From: CAYXVB01 sp964467785
GTDB taxonomy: Bacteria; Bdellovibrionota; UBA1018
Assembly: GCA_964467785.1 (NCBI GenBank)
Contig: CAYXVB010000039.1
Location: 1 to 24,906, forward strand
Direction: 5' to 3'
DNA length: 24,906 bases
Shown: one piece after another, positions 15,845 to 24,138 of the stretch
Position numbering within the stretch: the first letter of the stretch is position 1
Layout: every line of letters starts with the position of its first letter
Position numbers and translations under genes: made by a program
The notes under the pieces: generated by a model
Seen by the model: the letters and a program-made list of their open reading frames with translations, nothing else
Databases searched by the model: none
Told to the model about the DNA's origin: nothing

Positions 15845-16507
15845 ATGAAAAAACTCATCAAAGGGATCGTTGATTTCCGCGAAAAACGTCTGCCGGATTG
15901 GCGCGAGACTTTCGCGCGATTGGCACTGGGACAATCACCGGACTCGCTCTTCATCGGCTGCTCGGATAGTCGCGTGGTTCCAAACGTCTTCGCCTCGACT
16001 GAGCCGGGCGACCTCTTTGTCGTCCGTAACGTGGGCAATCTCATCCCGCCGTGCGGATCGCGCGGCGTCTCGGTGAGCGACGAGTCGGAGGCCGCGGCCA
16101 TCGAGTTCGCGCTCTTAAACCTCAAAGTGTCCCATGTGATCGTCTGCGGTCACTCCGAGTGCGGCGCCATGCAAGCCATTTGCGGCGGCCGCGCCAAAGT
16201 CGATGCTCCGCACCTCCGGTCCTGGCTGCGGCACGGCCAGGCATCGATGGAATCCATCCGCAACGGCGCGCCAATGTGCCCCGAGCTCGCGACCCACAAT
16301 CAGCTCTCGCAGTACAACGTGCTCCAGCAGCTCGAGCATCTCAAGACTTACCCGTTCATCCGCGAGCGCGTGGAATCGGGGCAGCTCCGCCTCTGGGGAA
16401 TGTGGTTCGACATCCAAAACGCGGATGTTTATTTTTACGAGCAGACCGCCGGCAAATTCGTGCTCATCGACCGCGAGGAATGCGAACGGATCCTTTCGCG
16501 GATCTGA
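15845..16507 (+). CDS. can: Beta-carbonic anhydrase
   Basis: The enzyme interconverts carbon dioxide and bicarbonate in the cytoplasm. The 220-residue length is normal. Zinc ligands are Cys39 in GCSDSR, His103 and Cys106 in CGHSECG; the Asp41-Arg43 dyad is also present, as are RNVGN at 61-65 and AAIEFAL at 84-90. Just upstream the imperfect hairpin CTAGGGA-AC-TCCCTTAG (about 15822-15839) lies where a ribosome binding site is expected and may influence initiation. The last 44 bases overlap the convergent acyltransferase gene. Confidence 0.96.
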   Translation: MKKLIKGIVDFREKRLPDWRETFARLALGQSPDSLFIGCSDSRVVPNVFASTEPGDLFVVRNVGNLIPPCGSRGVSVSDESEAAAIEFALLNLKVSHVIVCGHSECGAMQAICGGRAKVDAPHLRSWLRHGQASMESIRNGAPMCPELATHNQLSQYNVLQQLEHLKTYPFIRERVESGQLRLWGMWFDIQNADVYFYEQTAGKFVLIDREECERILSRI

Positions 16508-17369
16508 CCGCGGATCGGACCGGCTTGCGGCTTTTTTTGCGGGCCGATTTAATGCCTGCCTTTTTTGCCGCTGCGTGTAGCAACTTTTCCAGCGCGATTC
16601 GCGCCTTGCGGGAATAGACAAAGCGGCGGCTCTTCAGCTGCTTGCGAAGTTCCAGCTGCATCTTCTTTTGCAGTCCCGCCGCGATCTCCCGAAGTTGCTC
16701 AAGATCTTCCAAGAGCGATAGGTCGTAACGGTCGCCCGGGATCGGCTCGAGGAAGATAATCTTCCATTTGGCCGGAAGAGGAATGAAATTGAGCGGAATC
16801 GGGACGCGCAGTCCCTTGATCCAGCGGTTGAGATTGATGTTGCCCAGGCTCAGATGCGTTTCCTCAGCGCCGATGATGATCGTCGGGACGATGGCTGAAC
16901 GGGTCTCGATCGCCATCCGCAAAAACCCCGTATGGAAGCGCTGCAACTGGTAGCGCCTATAGGTCGGTTTGAAGTTTCCAGTCTCGCCCTCGGGAAAAAT
17001 GATCAAAAGCTGATCGCGGGCGAGGATCTCGATGCCACTCTCGAGCCCGGCCTTTTTGAGCCCGTGGCTTTCAGAAATAGATTTGAGCGTGTCGGAGAAA
17101 TCAAAGAAAGCCCGATGGGCCATGAGGCGCGCGCGACGCCGGGTCCGGCGCTTGATCACCGAAGTGAGGAGCACCGCGTCCGCGCCGGCGAAGCCGGAGT
17201 GATTGGGCAGGATCACAGCGCGCCCCTTGCGCGGGAGATTTTCGAGGCCTTCGACCTCAAGACGCAGATAATCCTTGAGCAGCTTGAGCCAGAACCGTCC
17301 GACTGACTTGAGCCTCGGCTCAGCCACCAACTCGACTAGCCCCAGTTTGGAGAGTTTGCCGTCACCCAT
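16464..17369 (-). CDS. PlsC-like lysophospholipid acyltransferase
   Basis: This 301-residue protein is a predicted membrane-associated glycerolipid acyltransferase. The active-site box is NHSGFAGAD (His57, Asp64), with six residues between His and Asp instead of four, as in a subgroup of the family; FPEGETGNF at 125-133 is the second hallmark. PTIIIGAEE at about 160-175 also fits. The C-terminus beyond about 265 is rich in Lys and Arg with repeated RKKSRKPVRSAVRSAKG-like blocks. It follows the receiver gene by 9 bases, which suggests co-expression. Its 3' end overlaps carbonic anhydrase. Substrate is not predictable. Confidence 0.9.
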   Translation of the reverse strand: MGDGKLSKLGLVELVAEPRLKSVGRFWLKLLKDYLRLEVEGLENLPRKGRAVILPNHSGFAGADAVLLTSVIKRRTRRRARLMAHRAFFDFSDTLKSISESHGLKKAGLESGIEILARDQLLIIFPEGETGNFKPTYRRYQLQRFHTGFLRMAIETRSAIVPTIIIGAEETHLSLGNINLNRWIKGLRVPIPLNFIPLPAKWKIIFLEPIPGDRYDLSLLEDLEQLREIAAGLQKKMQLELRKQLKSRRFVYSRKARIALEKLLHAAAKKAGIKSARKKSRKPVRSAVRSAKGSVRIPRGR

Positions 17370-17378
17370 GTCGCGGAC

Positions 17379-17759
17379 TCAGAGCCCAGGAACCCAGCCC
17401 TTGAGGGCCTCGAGGAGCTCCTTCTTGTCGAAGGGTTTGACGAGCAAGCGGTAGGAATCAGGCGGCAGCAGGCTCACGGCTGCAACCAGGCTGCCCGTCA
17501 TGAAGATGACTTGCGGCATCTTAGCGGGCTTGCTCTTTTGGATCTGGATAATCATCTCCTCGCCCGTCATCTCCGGCATCGTGTAGTCCGTGAGAATGAG
17601 GTCGAAGCCCCTGGAGAGCGCGGCGCTCAGCGCCTCATCGGCGCGAGTGAACGCTTCGATCTCGAGCGAGAGCCCCTGAAGAAGAGAGCGGACGACTTCC
17701 GACAAGGACTCCTCGTCGTCCACGATCATCATTCGTTTTTTTTGGGGGGCAGCGGTCAT
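17379..17759 (-). CDS. Single-domain response regulator (CheY-like receiver)
   Basis: The 126-residue protein is only a receiver domain. Asp14 and Asp15 form the acidic pocket, Asp58 in LTDYTMPEMTG is the phosphorylation site, Thr88 and Lys108 (KPFD) complete the set. No output domain is attached and no histidine kinase is nearby, so it may act by protein-protein contact. It is 9 bases upstream of the acyltransferase gene. Confidence 0.95.
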   Translation of the reverse strand: MTAAPQKKRMMIVDDEESLSEVVRSLLQGLSLEIEAFTRADEALSAALSRGFDLILTDYTMPEMTGEEMIIQIQKSKPAKMPQVIFMTGSLVAAVSLLPPDSYRLLVKPFDKKELLEALKGWVPGL

Positions 17760-17826
17760 TTACTTGAAGTATAGTTCCCCTCCCATCGAAGCGAAAGCCC
17801 AATCCAAGGAATCGGCGAACGACTGG

Positions 17827-17884
17827 CACCGTGTCCTCGGGGACACGGATTGAAATGCTTGTAAAATCCCCGAGAACACGGGTG
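17827..17884. repeat. Palindromic element, orphan CRISPR-repeat-like or REP-like
   Basis: CCGTGTCC-TCGG-GGACACGG (17829-17848) is a perfect 8-bp hairpin and is followed by GATTGAAATGC, which together resemble the stem and ATTGAAAC tail of type I-C CRISPR repeats. A second copy of the left part occurs inverted at 17867-17884 (CACCCGTGTTCTCGGGGA on the minus strand), so two alternative hairpins can form across a 23-base spacer. Only one such unit is present. It lies in the gap between the small membrane protein and the receiver gene. Confidence 0.6.
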
Positions 17885-17898
17885 CCCGCGTGAAGCGA

Positions 17899-18207
17899 TC
17901 AGGCGGCCTTCTGGCCTTCCTGATATTTGTTGAAGCGATCGGAACCCTCAAGTTTGACCAGCTTGTTGTATATTCCTAATAGCATAAATGTCGGCGCCCA
18001 AAGGCCGACGAAATTTCCGTATTCCTTTTTACGATAGAAGATCTCCAAGCCGGCCGACAGGACCATGCTCCCAATGGCGAGGGACAGGAAGCCCACGGAA
18101 GGAATTTTACCCGTCTGCTGCTCGATCTTTTGGGTCAATTGGCCTTCCTTCATGTCTGGATTGCGAGTGAGCAGATCTTTGCCGGCTTGAGTGATTTTGT
18201 TTTCCAT
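17899..18207 (-). CDS. Small inner-membrane protein, unknown function
   Basis: The 102-residue protein is hydrophilic to about residue 35 (MENKITQAGKDLLTRNPDM...), then has two likely membrane helices, about 37-58 and 66-83, with a basic loop YRKKEYGNF between them and a charged C-terminus. AGGAG sits 7 bases before the ATG at 18207. I know no family. It heads the minus-strand run that ends with the receiver and the acyltransferase, separated from them by the palindromic element, and is divergent from recO. Confidence 0.75.
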   Translation of the reverse strand: MENKITQAGKDLLTRNPDMKEGQLTQKIEQQTGKIPSVGFLSLAIGSMVLSAGLEIFYRKKEYGNFVGLWAPTFMLLGIYNKLVKLEGSDRFNKYQEGQKAA

Positions 18208-18267
18208 GAATTTCTCCTATTGCCGGACCCCTTCGCAAGTGACGTGCCCCCGTGATAACGGAATGAG

Positions 18268-19131
18268 ATGGAACTTCGACGCGACATCGCTATCGTGCTC
18301 CGCTCGATCCCTTTCGAGGATCGCCACCGTGTGGTGACAGCCCTCACCGAGAAGCACGGACAGATCTCCGCCATGGCCCGTAACGCCGTGCAATCGCGGC
18401 GGTTCGGCGGGGCGCTCGAGCCGTTCGCCGCGAGCGACTGGCACTTTGCGGTCAAGCCGGGCGCCGAGCTGCATCGGCTGGACGAGGCGCAGATTCGCCG
18501 TCCGTTTGAAGGACTACGCGCGAACTTCGAGCGTCTTTCGCTGGCCAGCGTCTTCAATGACCTCATGCTCCGGCTCGCCCCGCGCGACGAAGCGTGTCCG
18601 GACCTTTTCCGGCTTCATTCCAACGCGCTCGCTGTCTTGGAAGAGGCGCGCGCGATGCCCGACTCGAGCGCCGAGAGCACGTTCCTGCTGCAGCTCCTCA
18701 ACGGCTACCTCACCAAGCTCCTGCAATGGACTGGCAGTCAGCCAAGGCTGCTGGAGTGCCTGGCTTGCCGGACCCGGCTGTCCGCGCTGGATCCAGCGCT
18801 CCCGCTGACCTGCGTGATCGCGGAGGCGGGCTGGGTCTGCGACGCCTGCCGTGCGCGCGACACCCGCCATGTGCGTGGCCACGCCCTGCACGCGCTGGAC
18901 GCGGGATCATCCATTCCACGAGTCACTCCCGCGGCAATCGTCGACTTCCATTCCTGCCTCGATCGACCGATCCGCCAGATTCCGGAAGCCTGCATCGCCA
19001 CGCGTGACGAGCACACGGAGCTATTCCGCTTTCTCGAAGGATTGATGATCTATCACCTGCCCGGGTTCGACCGAAGGCCGATGAAAGGCCTCCGATTCCT
19101 CGGGCTCGAGTCCAGTCTCAGTTCCGGCTGA
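18268..19131 (+). CDS. recO: DNA repair protein RecO
   Basis: RecO helps load RecA on gapped DNA in the RecFOR pathway. The 287-residue protein has the N-terminal OB fold (VLRSIPFEDRH, ALTEKHGQISAMARNA) followed by the helical domain, and a zinc site with Cys164, Cys167, Cys191 and Cys194 (ECLAC and CDAC). Length is usual or a little long. GGAATGAG lies directly before the ATG, so its ribosome binding site is moderate. It overlaps the convergent galE fusion by 14 bases. Confidence 0.93.
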   Translation: MELRRDIAIVLRSIPFEDRHRVVTALTEKHGQISAMARNAVQSRRFGGALEPFAASDWHFAVKPGAELHRLDEAQIRRPFEGLRANFERLSLASVFNDLMLRLAPRDEACPDLFRLHSNALAVLEEARAMPDSSAESTFLLQLLNGYLTKLLQWTGSQPRLLECLACRTRLSALDPALPLTCVIAEAGWVCDACRARDTRHVRGHALHALDAGSSIPRVTPAAIVDFHSCLDRPIRQIPEACIATRDEHTELFRFLEGLMIYHLPGFDRRPMKGLRFLGLESSLSSG

Positions 19132-20659
19132 GTATCCAGTCGGCGGCCTCCACTAGCGAATCGCAGACAAAGTCGGCCTCGCCCGCCTGGAGGGTTCGTT
19201 CATCCTGGGCGCCATTGCCAGTCCGGACCAGCAGCGCCCCCCGTACTCTCGCGTTTCGTCCGGCGCGCACATCCGACCTCTTGTCACCCACCATGAAGGA
19301 CCGTGCGAGATCGATGTTGAAACGATGGGCACCGTCGAGCAGGAGCTTCGTCTTGGGCTTGCGACACCCGCAATCCTCGTCGGGATGATGAAAACAAAGC
19401 TCGTAGCCGTCGATCGAAGCGCCGAACGGTCGAAGCAGGTCCTCCATCCGCTCGTGAATGCGCGGAAGATCACCGGGCTGGATCAAGCCGCGCGCGATGC
19501 CCGATTGATTGGAGACCACGACCAGCACATATCCCGCGGCCTTGAGGCGGGCGAGCGCCGGACCGACTCCGGGCAGAAGCCGAAGCTGATCCGGATCGGC
19601 AAGGTAGCCAGGATCCTCGTTCAAGGTGCCGTCACGGTCGAGAAAAACCGCGCGACGCCGGATCTGGCGACGCTTCTGCTCCCAGGCCCAGGCGCTCGAG
19701 ACGATATCCTCCAGCCCGAGCCGGGTGCTCCAGCCCAGCTCGCGATGCGCGAGCGATGCGTCTGCGATGAGCGCGGGTGCATCCCCCGCGCGCCTCGATT
19801 TTTCGAGGACTTCGAGCTTGCGCCCGGTGGCCCTTTCGCAGGCCGCGATGACCTCACGGACCGTGTAGCCGTTCTGGCTGCCGAGATTCCAGGCATGAAA
19901 GACGCCGCGCCCATCCGGAGCCGCCAGCAACTTTTCAAGCGCTTTGCCATGTCCCGCCGCGAGATCCGTGACATGGATGTAGTCGCGGACACACGTGCCG
20001 TCGGCAGTCGGGTAATCCGTGCCGAAAATCTCCACCGGCACGCCGTCCGCGGCCGCCGCGAGCACGCGCGGAATCAGGTGGGATTCGGGCTCATGCCACT
20101 CGCCGACACGCAATCCGGCTTCGGCTCCCGCAGCGTTGAAATAACGAAGCGCCGCCGCCTTCAGGCCGCGCGTGCGAACCAGCTCACGGAGAACTTCCTC
20201 GAATCGGAGCTTGGTTTCGCCATAAGGATTGAGCGGTCGGCACGGAAGCCCTTCGTCGATCGCTTTTCCCTGAGGATCACCAAAGATCGCGCAGGTCGAG
20301 GAAAAGATCAGCCGCTCCACCCCGTGATCGAGAAGGATCTCGACGAAGGCCCGAGCCTGATCCACGTTGTTTTCGGAATACTTTTCCGGCCGATGGACGC
20401 TCTCGCCCACCAGGCTGTAAGCGGCGAAATGCATCGCGCAGTCAATGCGCTCCTCCCGGAGCAGACGCCCGATGGCGTCGCGATCTCCGACCCGCGCATG
20501 AGTGAAGCCGAGGAAACCGCGAGCCTCCGTGAGCAACAGTTCACGATGGCCAGTCGAGAGATCGTCCACGACCCAGACCGAATGCCCGGCCTCAAGCAGC
20601 CATGCGCAGGCGGCGCTGCCCACGAAACCCGCTCCGCCTGCCACCAAAACCCTCGCCAT
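19118..20659 (-). CDS. UDP-glucose 4-epimerase fused to GmhB-type phosphatase
   Basis: The 513-residue protein combines two enzymes. Residues 1-328 are a GalE-like epimerase: GGAGFVG at 8-14 binds NAD, Ser120/Ser121 precede the catalytic Tyr146-x3-Lys150 (PYGETK), and CVRDYIHVTDLA at 223-234 is typical. Residues about 335-513 form a HAD phosphatase: DRDGT with Asp341 and Asp343, SNQSG at 383-387, CRKPK with Lys436, GDKRSD at 458-463, and the zinc loop Cys422, His424, Cys430, Cys432 that marks GmhB-type heptose bisphosphatases. Both active sites look intact. By analogy it would supply UDP-galactose and a dephosphorylated heptose precursor for envelope glycans. GGGAGG six bases before the ATG at 20659 decides this start over upstream ones. 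Divergent from the MsbA gene. Confidence 0.9.
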   Translation of the reverse strand: MARVLVAGGAGFVGSAACAWLLEAGHSVWVVDDLSTGHRELLLTEARGFLGFTHARVGDRDAIGRLLREERIDCAMHFAAYSLVGESVHRPEKYSENNVDQARAFVEILLDHGVERLIFSSTCAIFGDPQGKAIDEGLPCRPLNPYGETKLRFEEVLRELVRTRGLKAAALRYFNAAGAEAGLRVGEWHEPESHLIPRVLAAAADGVPVEIFGTDYPTADGTCVRDYIHVTDLAAGHGKALEKLLAAPDGRGVFHAWNLGSQNGYTVREVIAACERATGRKLEVLEKSRRAGDAPALIADASLAHRELGWSTRLGLEDIVSSAWAWEQKRRQIRRRAVFLDRDGTLNEDPGYLADPDQLRLLPGVGPALARLKAAGYVLVVVSNQSGIARGLIQPGDLPRIHERMEDLLRPFGASIDGYELCFHHPDEDCGCRKPKTKLLLDGAHRFNIDLARSFMVGDKRSDVRAGRNARVRGALLVRTGNGAQDERTLQAGEADFVCDSLVEAADWILSRN

Positions 20660-20753
20660 TTCGGCCTCCCAGCGCGTAAACTCTAACATAGGCCCGCGCG
20701 ATCCCCCAAGCTGGTCTTTTGACGGGAGTTCGGGTAGCTTGACGCCTACTCCA

Positions 20754-22475
20754 ATGAAAGCGCTCCTCCGGCTCAAACCCTTTGTCCGTCCGTATGTGCC
20801 CCTCATCGTGATCAGTGCGCTGATGGCGATTCCGTTGGCCGCGCTGCGACTGAGCCCGGCCCCCCTGGTCAAATACATGGTGGACCACCTGCTGGTCGAT
20901 CGCGACCCCAAGCGCCTATTGATGTTCCCGGCCCTGGTGCTCGCGATCTACGGCGCCAACTTCGTCGTCCGTTTTTTTCATTACTACCTGCTCCGCGTCG
21001 CGATCCATCGGATCAATCAAGACGTGAAGAACAAACTTTACGACCACTTGCTCGGACTCTCGGCGGACCATTTCACGACCCAGAGCGTGGGCTCACTCAT
21101 CTCGCGCGTGGGCAACGACCCGCAGTACATCGACCAGGGCCTCTCGACGGTCAACATCCTGATCCGGGAGCCGTTCACATTCATCATGCTCTTCGGGTAC
21201 GCCCTGCGGCTCAACTGGAAGCTGACGATCGTGACGCTCACGGTGCTCCCGGCGCTGGCCTGGGTCTTCGCGATGACCGCCAAGCACCTCAAGCGCTATA
21301 TCGGCAAAATCGCCGAGGAAAACGCCCGCATCACCTCTGCGCTTCAAGAGAGCTTTTCCGGCATCCGCGTGATCAAGACTTTCCGGCTCGAGAACCGGAT
21401 GCGCGAGCGCTTCAATGAACGCACCGGCGCGTACACGAAGTTCCTGCTCAAGACCGCGATTCTCGAAGAAGTCTCGCACCCGCTCGTCGAGATGCTCACC
21501 GCGGTGATCATCGCCGCCGTCATCTACTTCGGCGGACGCAAGGTGATCCATGGTTCGATGACCTCGGGTGATCTGATGGCGTTTCTCACCACACTCGCGC
21601 TGATGATGAACCCGCTGCGCAATCTCAACGACGTCAATGTCCGTCTCAACCAGACGGCGGCCGCCTGCTCGCGGATCTTCGAGATTCTCGACTGGAAATC
21701 CAATCTTCGCGAGACTCCTAATCCCCGAGCTCTCGAGCGCTTCGAGCGCGGAATCGAGCTCGACCAGGTCTCCTTTGCCTATCCGGACGCCCCCCAGCGT
21801 CCGATCCTGCGCGACTTGAGCTTCAAGATCGCCCGCGGACAAGTGGTCGCTCTGGTAGGGGCCAGCGGCGCCGGCAAAAGCTCGCTGGTTAGCCTCCTGC
21901 CCCGAATCTTCGATGTCACGGGCGGCGCCATCCGGATCGATGGCACGGACATCCGCGACTTCTCGCTCGATAGCCTGCGCTCCCATATCGCCGTGGTGAG
22001 CCAAGACGTCTTTCTCTTCAACGACTCGATCACCGACAACATCCGCTGCGGCCGCGAAAACGCCTCCATGGAGGAGATCCGCGAAGCCGCCCGTCGGGCC
22101 CATGCGCTGGAGTTCATCGAGTCGCTCCCAGACGGCTTTGACACCGTGGTCGGCGATCGCGGCCAAAAGCTCTCGGGCGGCGAGCGTCAGCGTGTTTCGA
22201 TCGCCCGGGCCTTTCTCCGCGAAGCCCCGATCCTGATCCTCGACGAGGCGACCTCGAGTCTGGACAGCACCTCCGAAAGGGCGGTGCAAAGCGCCCTCGA
22301 CGAGCTCATGGTCAACCGGACTACCTTGGTGATCGCGCACCGCCTCTCCACGATCCGCCATGCCGACTTGATCCTGGTCATCAAGGACGGCGAGGTGGTC
22401 GAACGGGGTCGTCACGAGGAGCTGGTAAAAAATGGCGGAGAGTACGCTCGATTCCACGCCGCTCATCCCGTATAA
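20754..22475 (+). CDS. MsbA-like ABC exporter
   Basis: This is a 573-residue half-transporter. Residues 1 to about 310 contain six membrane helices (for example 15-33, 58-80, 140-178, 247-290); residues 332-573 are the ATPase: Walker A GASGAGKSS at 369-377, Gln417, signature LSGGERQR at 473-480, Walker B ILILDEAT at 493-500 with Glu498, and switch His529. The family moves lipids such as lipid A-core across the inner membrane. The neighbouring glycan and acyltransferase genes support this substrate class, but not a specific one. I chose the ATG at 20754 because a longer start at 20502 lies inside the divergent galE gene. No strong ribosome binding site is seen. Confidence 0.93.
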   Translation: MKALLRLKPFVRPYVPLIVISALMAIPLAALRLSPAPLVKYMVDHLLVDRDPKRLLMFPALVLAIYGANFVVRFFHYYLLRVAIHRINQDVKNKLYDHLLGLSADHFTTQSVGSLISRVGNDPQYIDQGLSTVNILIREPFTFIMLFGYALRLNWKLTIVTLTVLPALAWVFAMTAKHLKRYIGKIAEENARITSALQESFSGIRVIKTFRLENRMRERFNERTGAYTKFLLKTAILEEVSHPLVEMLTAVIIAAVIYFGGRKVIHGSMTSGDLMAFLTTLALMMNPLRNLNDVNVRLNQTAAACSRIFEILDWKSNLRETPNPRALERFERGIELDQVSFAYPDAPQRPILRDLSFKIARGQVVALVGASGAGKSSLVSLLPRIFDVTGGAIRIDGTDIRDFSLDSLRSHIAVVSQDVFLFNDSITDNIRCGRENASMEEIREAARRAHALEFIESLPDGFDTVVGDRGQKLSGGERQRVSIARAFLREAPILILDEATSSLDSTSERAVQSALDELMVNRTTLVIAHRLSTIRHADLILVIKDGEVVERGRHEELVKNGGEYARFHAAHPV

Positions 22476-22484
22476 TCGGGAGTC

Positions 22485-22970
22485 ATGAACCCCTGGACCG
22501 CGCTGCTGGAGTCCCTGCACTCTGCATTGATCGATGAGCTCAATGAGCGTTTTCCTGACGATAAGCCCGAGCTGGGGATCCCGAAGCGCCTATCGCGCTT
22601 CACCCCGCCGGAACCTGATCTCGACCTGGTGATCCATGAGGTCACGCAGGCCGCGGCAGTCGCCGGCGAAACCTCCGCTACCTCCGCGGCGCCGGCCCAG
22701 CGAGGTTTTGCGATGCTGGCTTTCGATGCCGCCTTTGCCAGGGCGCTTGGACGCGCCATGGATTCCGCGCGCCCCGAAGATCTCTGGATAGCCCTAGTCC
22801 GCCGCGCGGGCTCCGAGTTCATGCGTCGCGGGATCAAGCCAGTGGTCGGTCCCTCTCAGTTTCTCCGGGTCGAGGGCACGCTGCCGGCGGGCCTCGTCGA
22901 GCCCACGCGGGTGATCTGGTCGCCGTTCCGCGTCGCGGGCGGACGCTGCTATCTCGGTATCGGGGTCTGA
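22485..22970 (+). CDS. Hypothetical protein downstream of the MsbA-like gene
   Basis: I do not recognise this 161-residue protein. It has no signal sequence or membrane span. The first part has charged helices (SLHSALIDELNERF) and an acidic/Ala-rich middle; the C-terminus ends in strand-like sequence LRVEGTLPAGL, VIWSPFRVAGGRCYLGIGV. CGGGAG precedes the ATG at 22485, and the ORF starts 10 bases after the MsbA stop, so it is probably co-expressed with the exporter. Function unknown. Confidence 0.7.
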   Translation: MNPWTALLESLHSALIDELNERFPDDKPELGIPKRLSRFTPPEPDLDLVIHEVTQAAAVAGETSATSAAPAQRGFAMLAFDAAFARALGRAMDSARPEDLWIALVRRAGSEFMRRGIKPVVGPSQFLRVEGTLPAGLVEPTRVIWSPFRVAGGRCYLGIGV

Positions 22971-22980
22971 CCACGCCCAG

Positions 22981-24060
22981 TCAGTTGCGCGCCATGAACC
23001 GGAACGGTTTGGAACCGGCCTTATAAGCGGCTTCGACCGTTTTGAGCCAGCGAATCACCGAGTCGGTGAACCGCGGATGCAGCTGGATCCGACTCATGTC
23101 GGGCTTGAGAAAGAACCGGATCGAAGCCTCTTTGGATGGCTGAATGGCAAAGAAGTGATCCATTTCCGGCACGATATGGGCCGTTCGGCAATTGATCCGG
23201 GCGTGGGCGGCGTCGACGATCCAGTCGGAAGCCCCGCCTAGGCAAAAACGCGGCACGCGGGCCGGAACCTGTGCGAGCCGATCATGCATGTTTTCATTGA
23301 AAGCCTGGCGCCAGAAAGCCAGAGTCTGCCCGTCCAAGAGCTGCACGCCGTTTTCGGCGGTAGTGCATCGGCCCTCGGGGCAGGTAGCGAACTCGCCGTC
23401 GCGGACCTGTTGAAAAGGGAGGAGGAATGCACGGATCGCCTTTTCGAAGCCGCGGATGTCCCCCGCAAAAAGCAGGGACTGGAGCGCGATCTGCTGCTCT
23501 TCCATCACCGAGAGCAGCTCGCCGCTGGGACCCGCGCTCAGGATCAGGCCGGCGGTCTGCCCCTGCGCTTGACCTTGCGCCGCAAGCCGGGCCGCGACTA
23601 GCGTGCCCAGGCTGTGGCCGAAGAGATAGACTCCGTTGCGGCGGACTCCGGACTGGCGCGATAGGGTCCGCATCGCGTCCTCGGCATCCGCGACATAGTC
23701 ATCCAAGCTTTGGAGCTCATAACGCCCCGTCGACCCGTTATACCCCGTGCCCCGCTTATCAAAACGAAGCGAGGCAAAGCCGTTCCGGGCGAGATCTTCG
23801 GCCAGACGGGCAAAGGGATTGTAGTCGCGGGTTGGGTTGTCGGTGCTTCCCGGGCCTGAGCCGATCAGGATCAGCACGGCGGGGTAATCGCCTTTGATGG
23901 TGGGGCGGGTCAAGTAGCCATTCAGCGCCGGGAGGCCGCGCGAATTTTGGATCTCGACGCGCTTTCCCGGGGGCGTCGCCGGACTGGCAAAGGACTCAAC
24001 CGGGGCGCACAGGGAGAAAAGGACGAAGGTGGCCACGTACAACAGCCGAGGGTACTTCAT
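22981..24060 (-). CDS. Secreted alpha/beta hydrolase
   Basis: The 359-residue protein has a signal peptide (MKYPRLLYVATFVLFSLCAP, likely cut near FAS at 24-26). The alpha/beta-hydrolase fold shows an oxyanion motif GSGPGSTD at 67-74, the nucleophile Ser150 in GHSLG, an acid in the GASDWIVD segment and a catalytic His in EMDHFF. It resembles family members with acyl esterase or dienelactone hydrolase-like activity; the substrate is not clear. The ATG at 24060 has only a weak ribosome binding site; a TTG four codons upstream is rejected. It ends 10 bases from the convergent hypothetical gene. Confidence 0.9.
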   Translation of the reverse strand: MKYPRLLYVATFVLFSLCAPVESFASPATPPGKRVEIQNSRGLPALNGYLTRPTIKGDYPAVLILIGSGPGSTDNPTRDYNPFARLAEDLARNGFASLRFDKRGTGYNGSTGRYELQSLDDYVADAEDAMRTLSRQSGVRRNGVYLFGHSLGTLVAARLAAQGQAQGQTAGLILSAGPSGELLSVMEEQQIALQSLLFAGDIRGFEKAIRAFLLPFQQVRDGEFATCPEGRCTTAENGVQLLDGQTLAFWRQAFNENMHDRLAQVPARVPRFCLGGASDWIVDAAHARINCRTAHIVPEMDHFFAIQPSKEASIRFFLKPDMSRIQLHPRFTDSVIRWLKTVEAAYKAGSKPFRFMARN

Positions 24061-24138
24061 AGGCCCGCTCAATACGCCCGCGGACTTGGCGCGTCAAAGG
24101 TAATCTAGAGTCAATTTATCAGTCGTTTTGCGCAAGTT

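Noticed and set aside
17827..17884. A CRISPR array
   Set aside because: Only one repeat-like unit and one degenerate inverted copy are present, with no series of spacers and no cas genes in the window.
19325..20686. Plus-strand 453-codon open frame opposite the epimerase fusion
   Set aside because: The minus strand encodes intact epimerase and phosphatase motifs; the antisense frame is a by-product of high G+C codon structure.
22471..22476. Perfect TATAAT hexamer at the end of the MsbA-like gene
   Set aside because: No -35 box is found at 16-18 bases upstream, and the hexamer overlaps the stop codon inside a CCCG/CGGG dyad.
21093..22520. Minus-strand 475-codon open frame opposite the MsbA-like exporter
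   Set aside because: The plus strand carries all ATPase motifs; the antisense frame shows only a biased, acidic composition.
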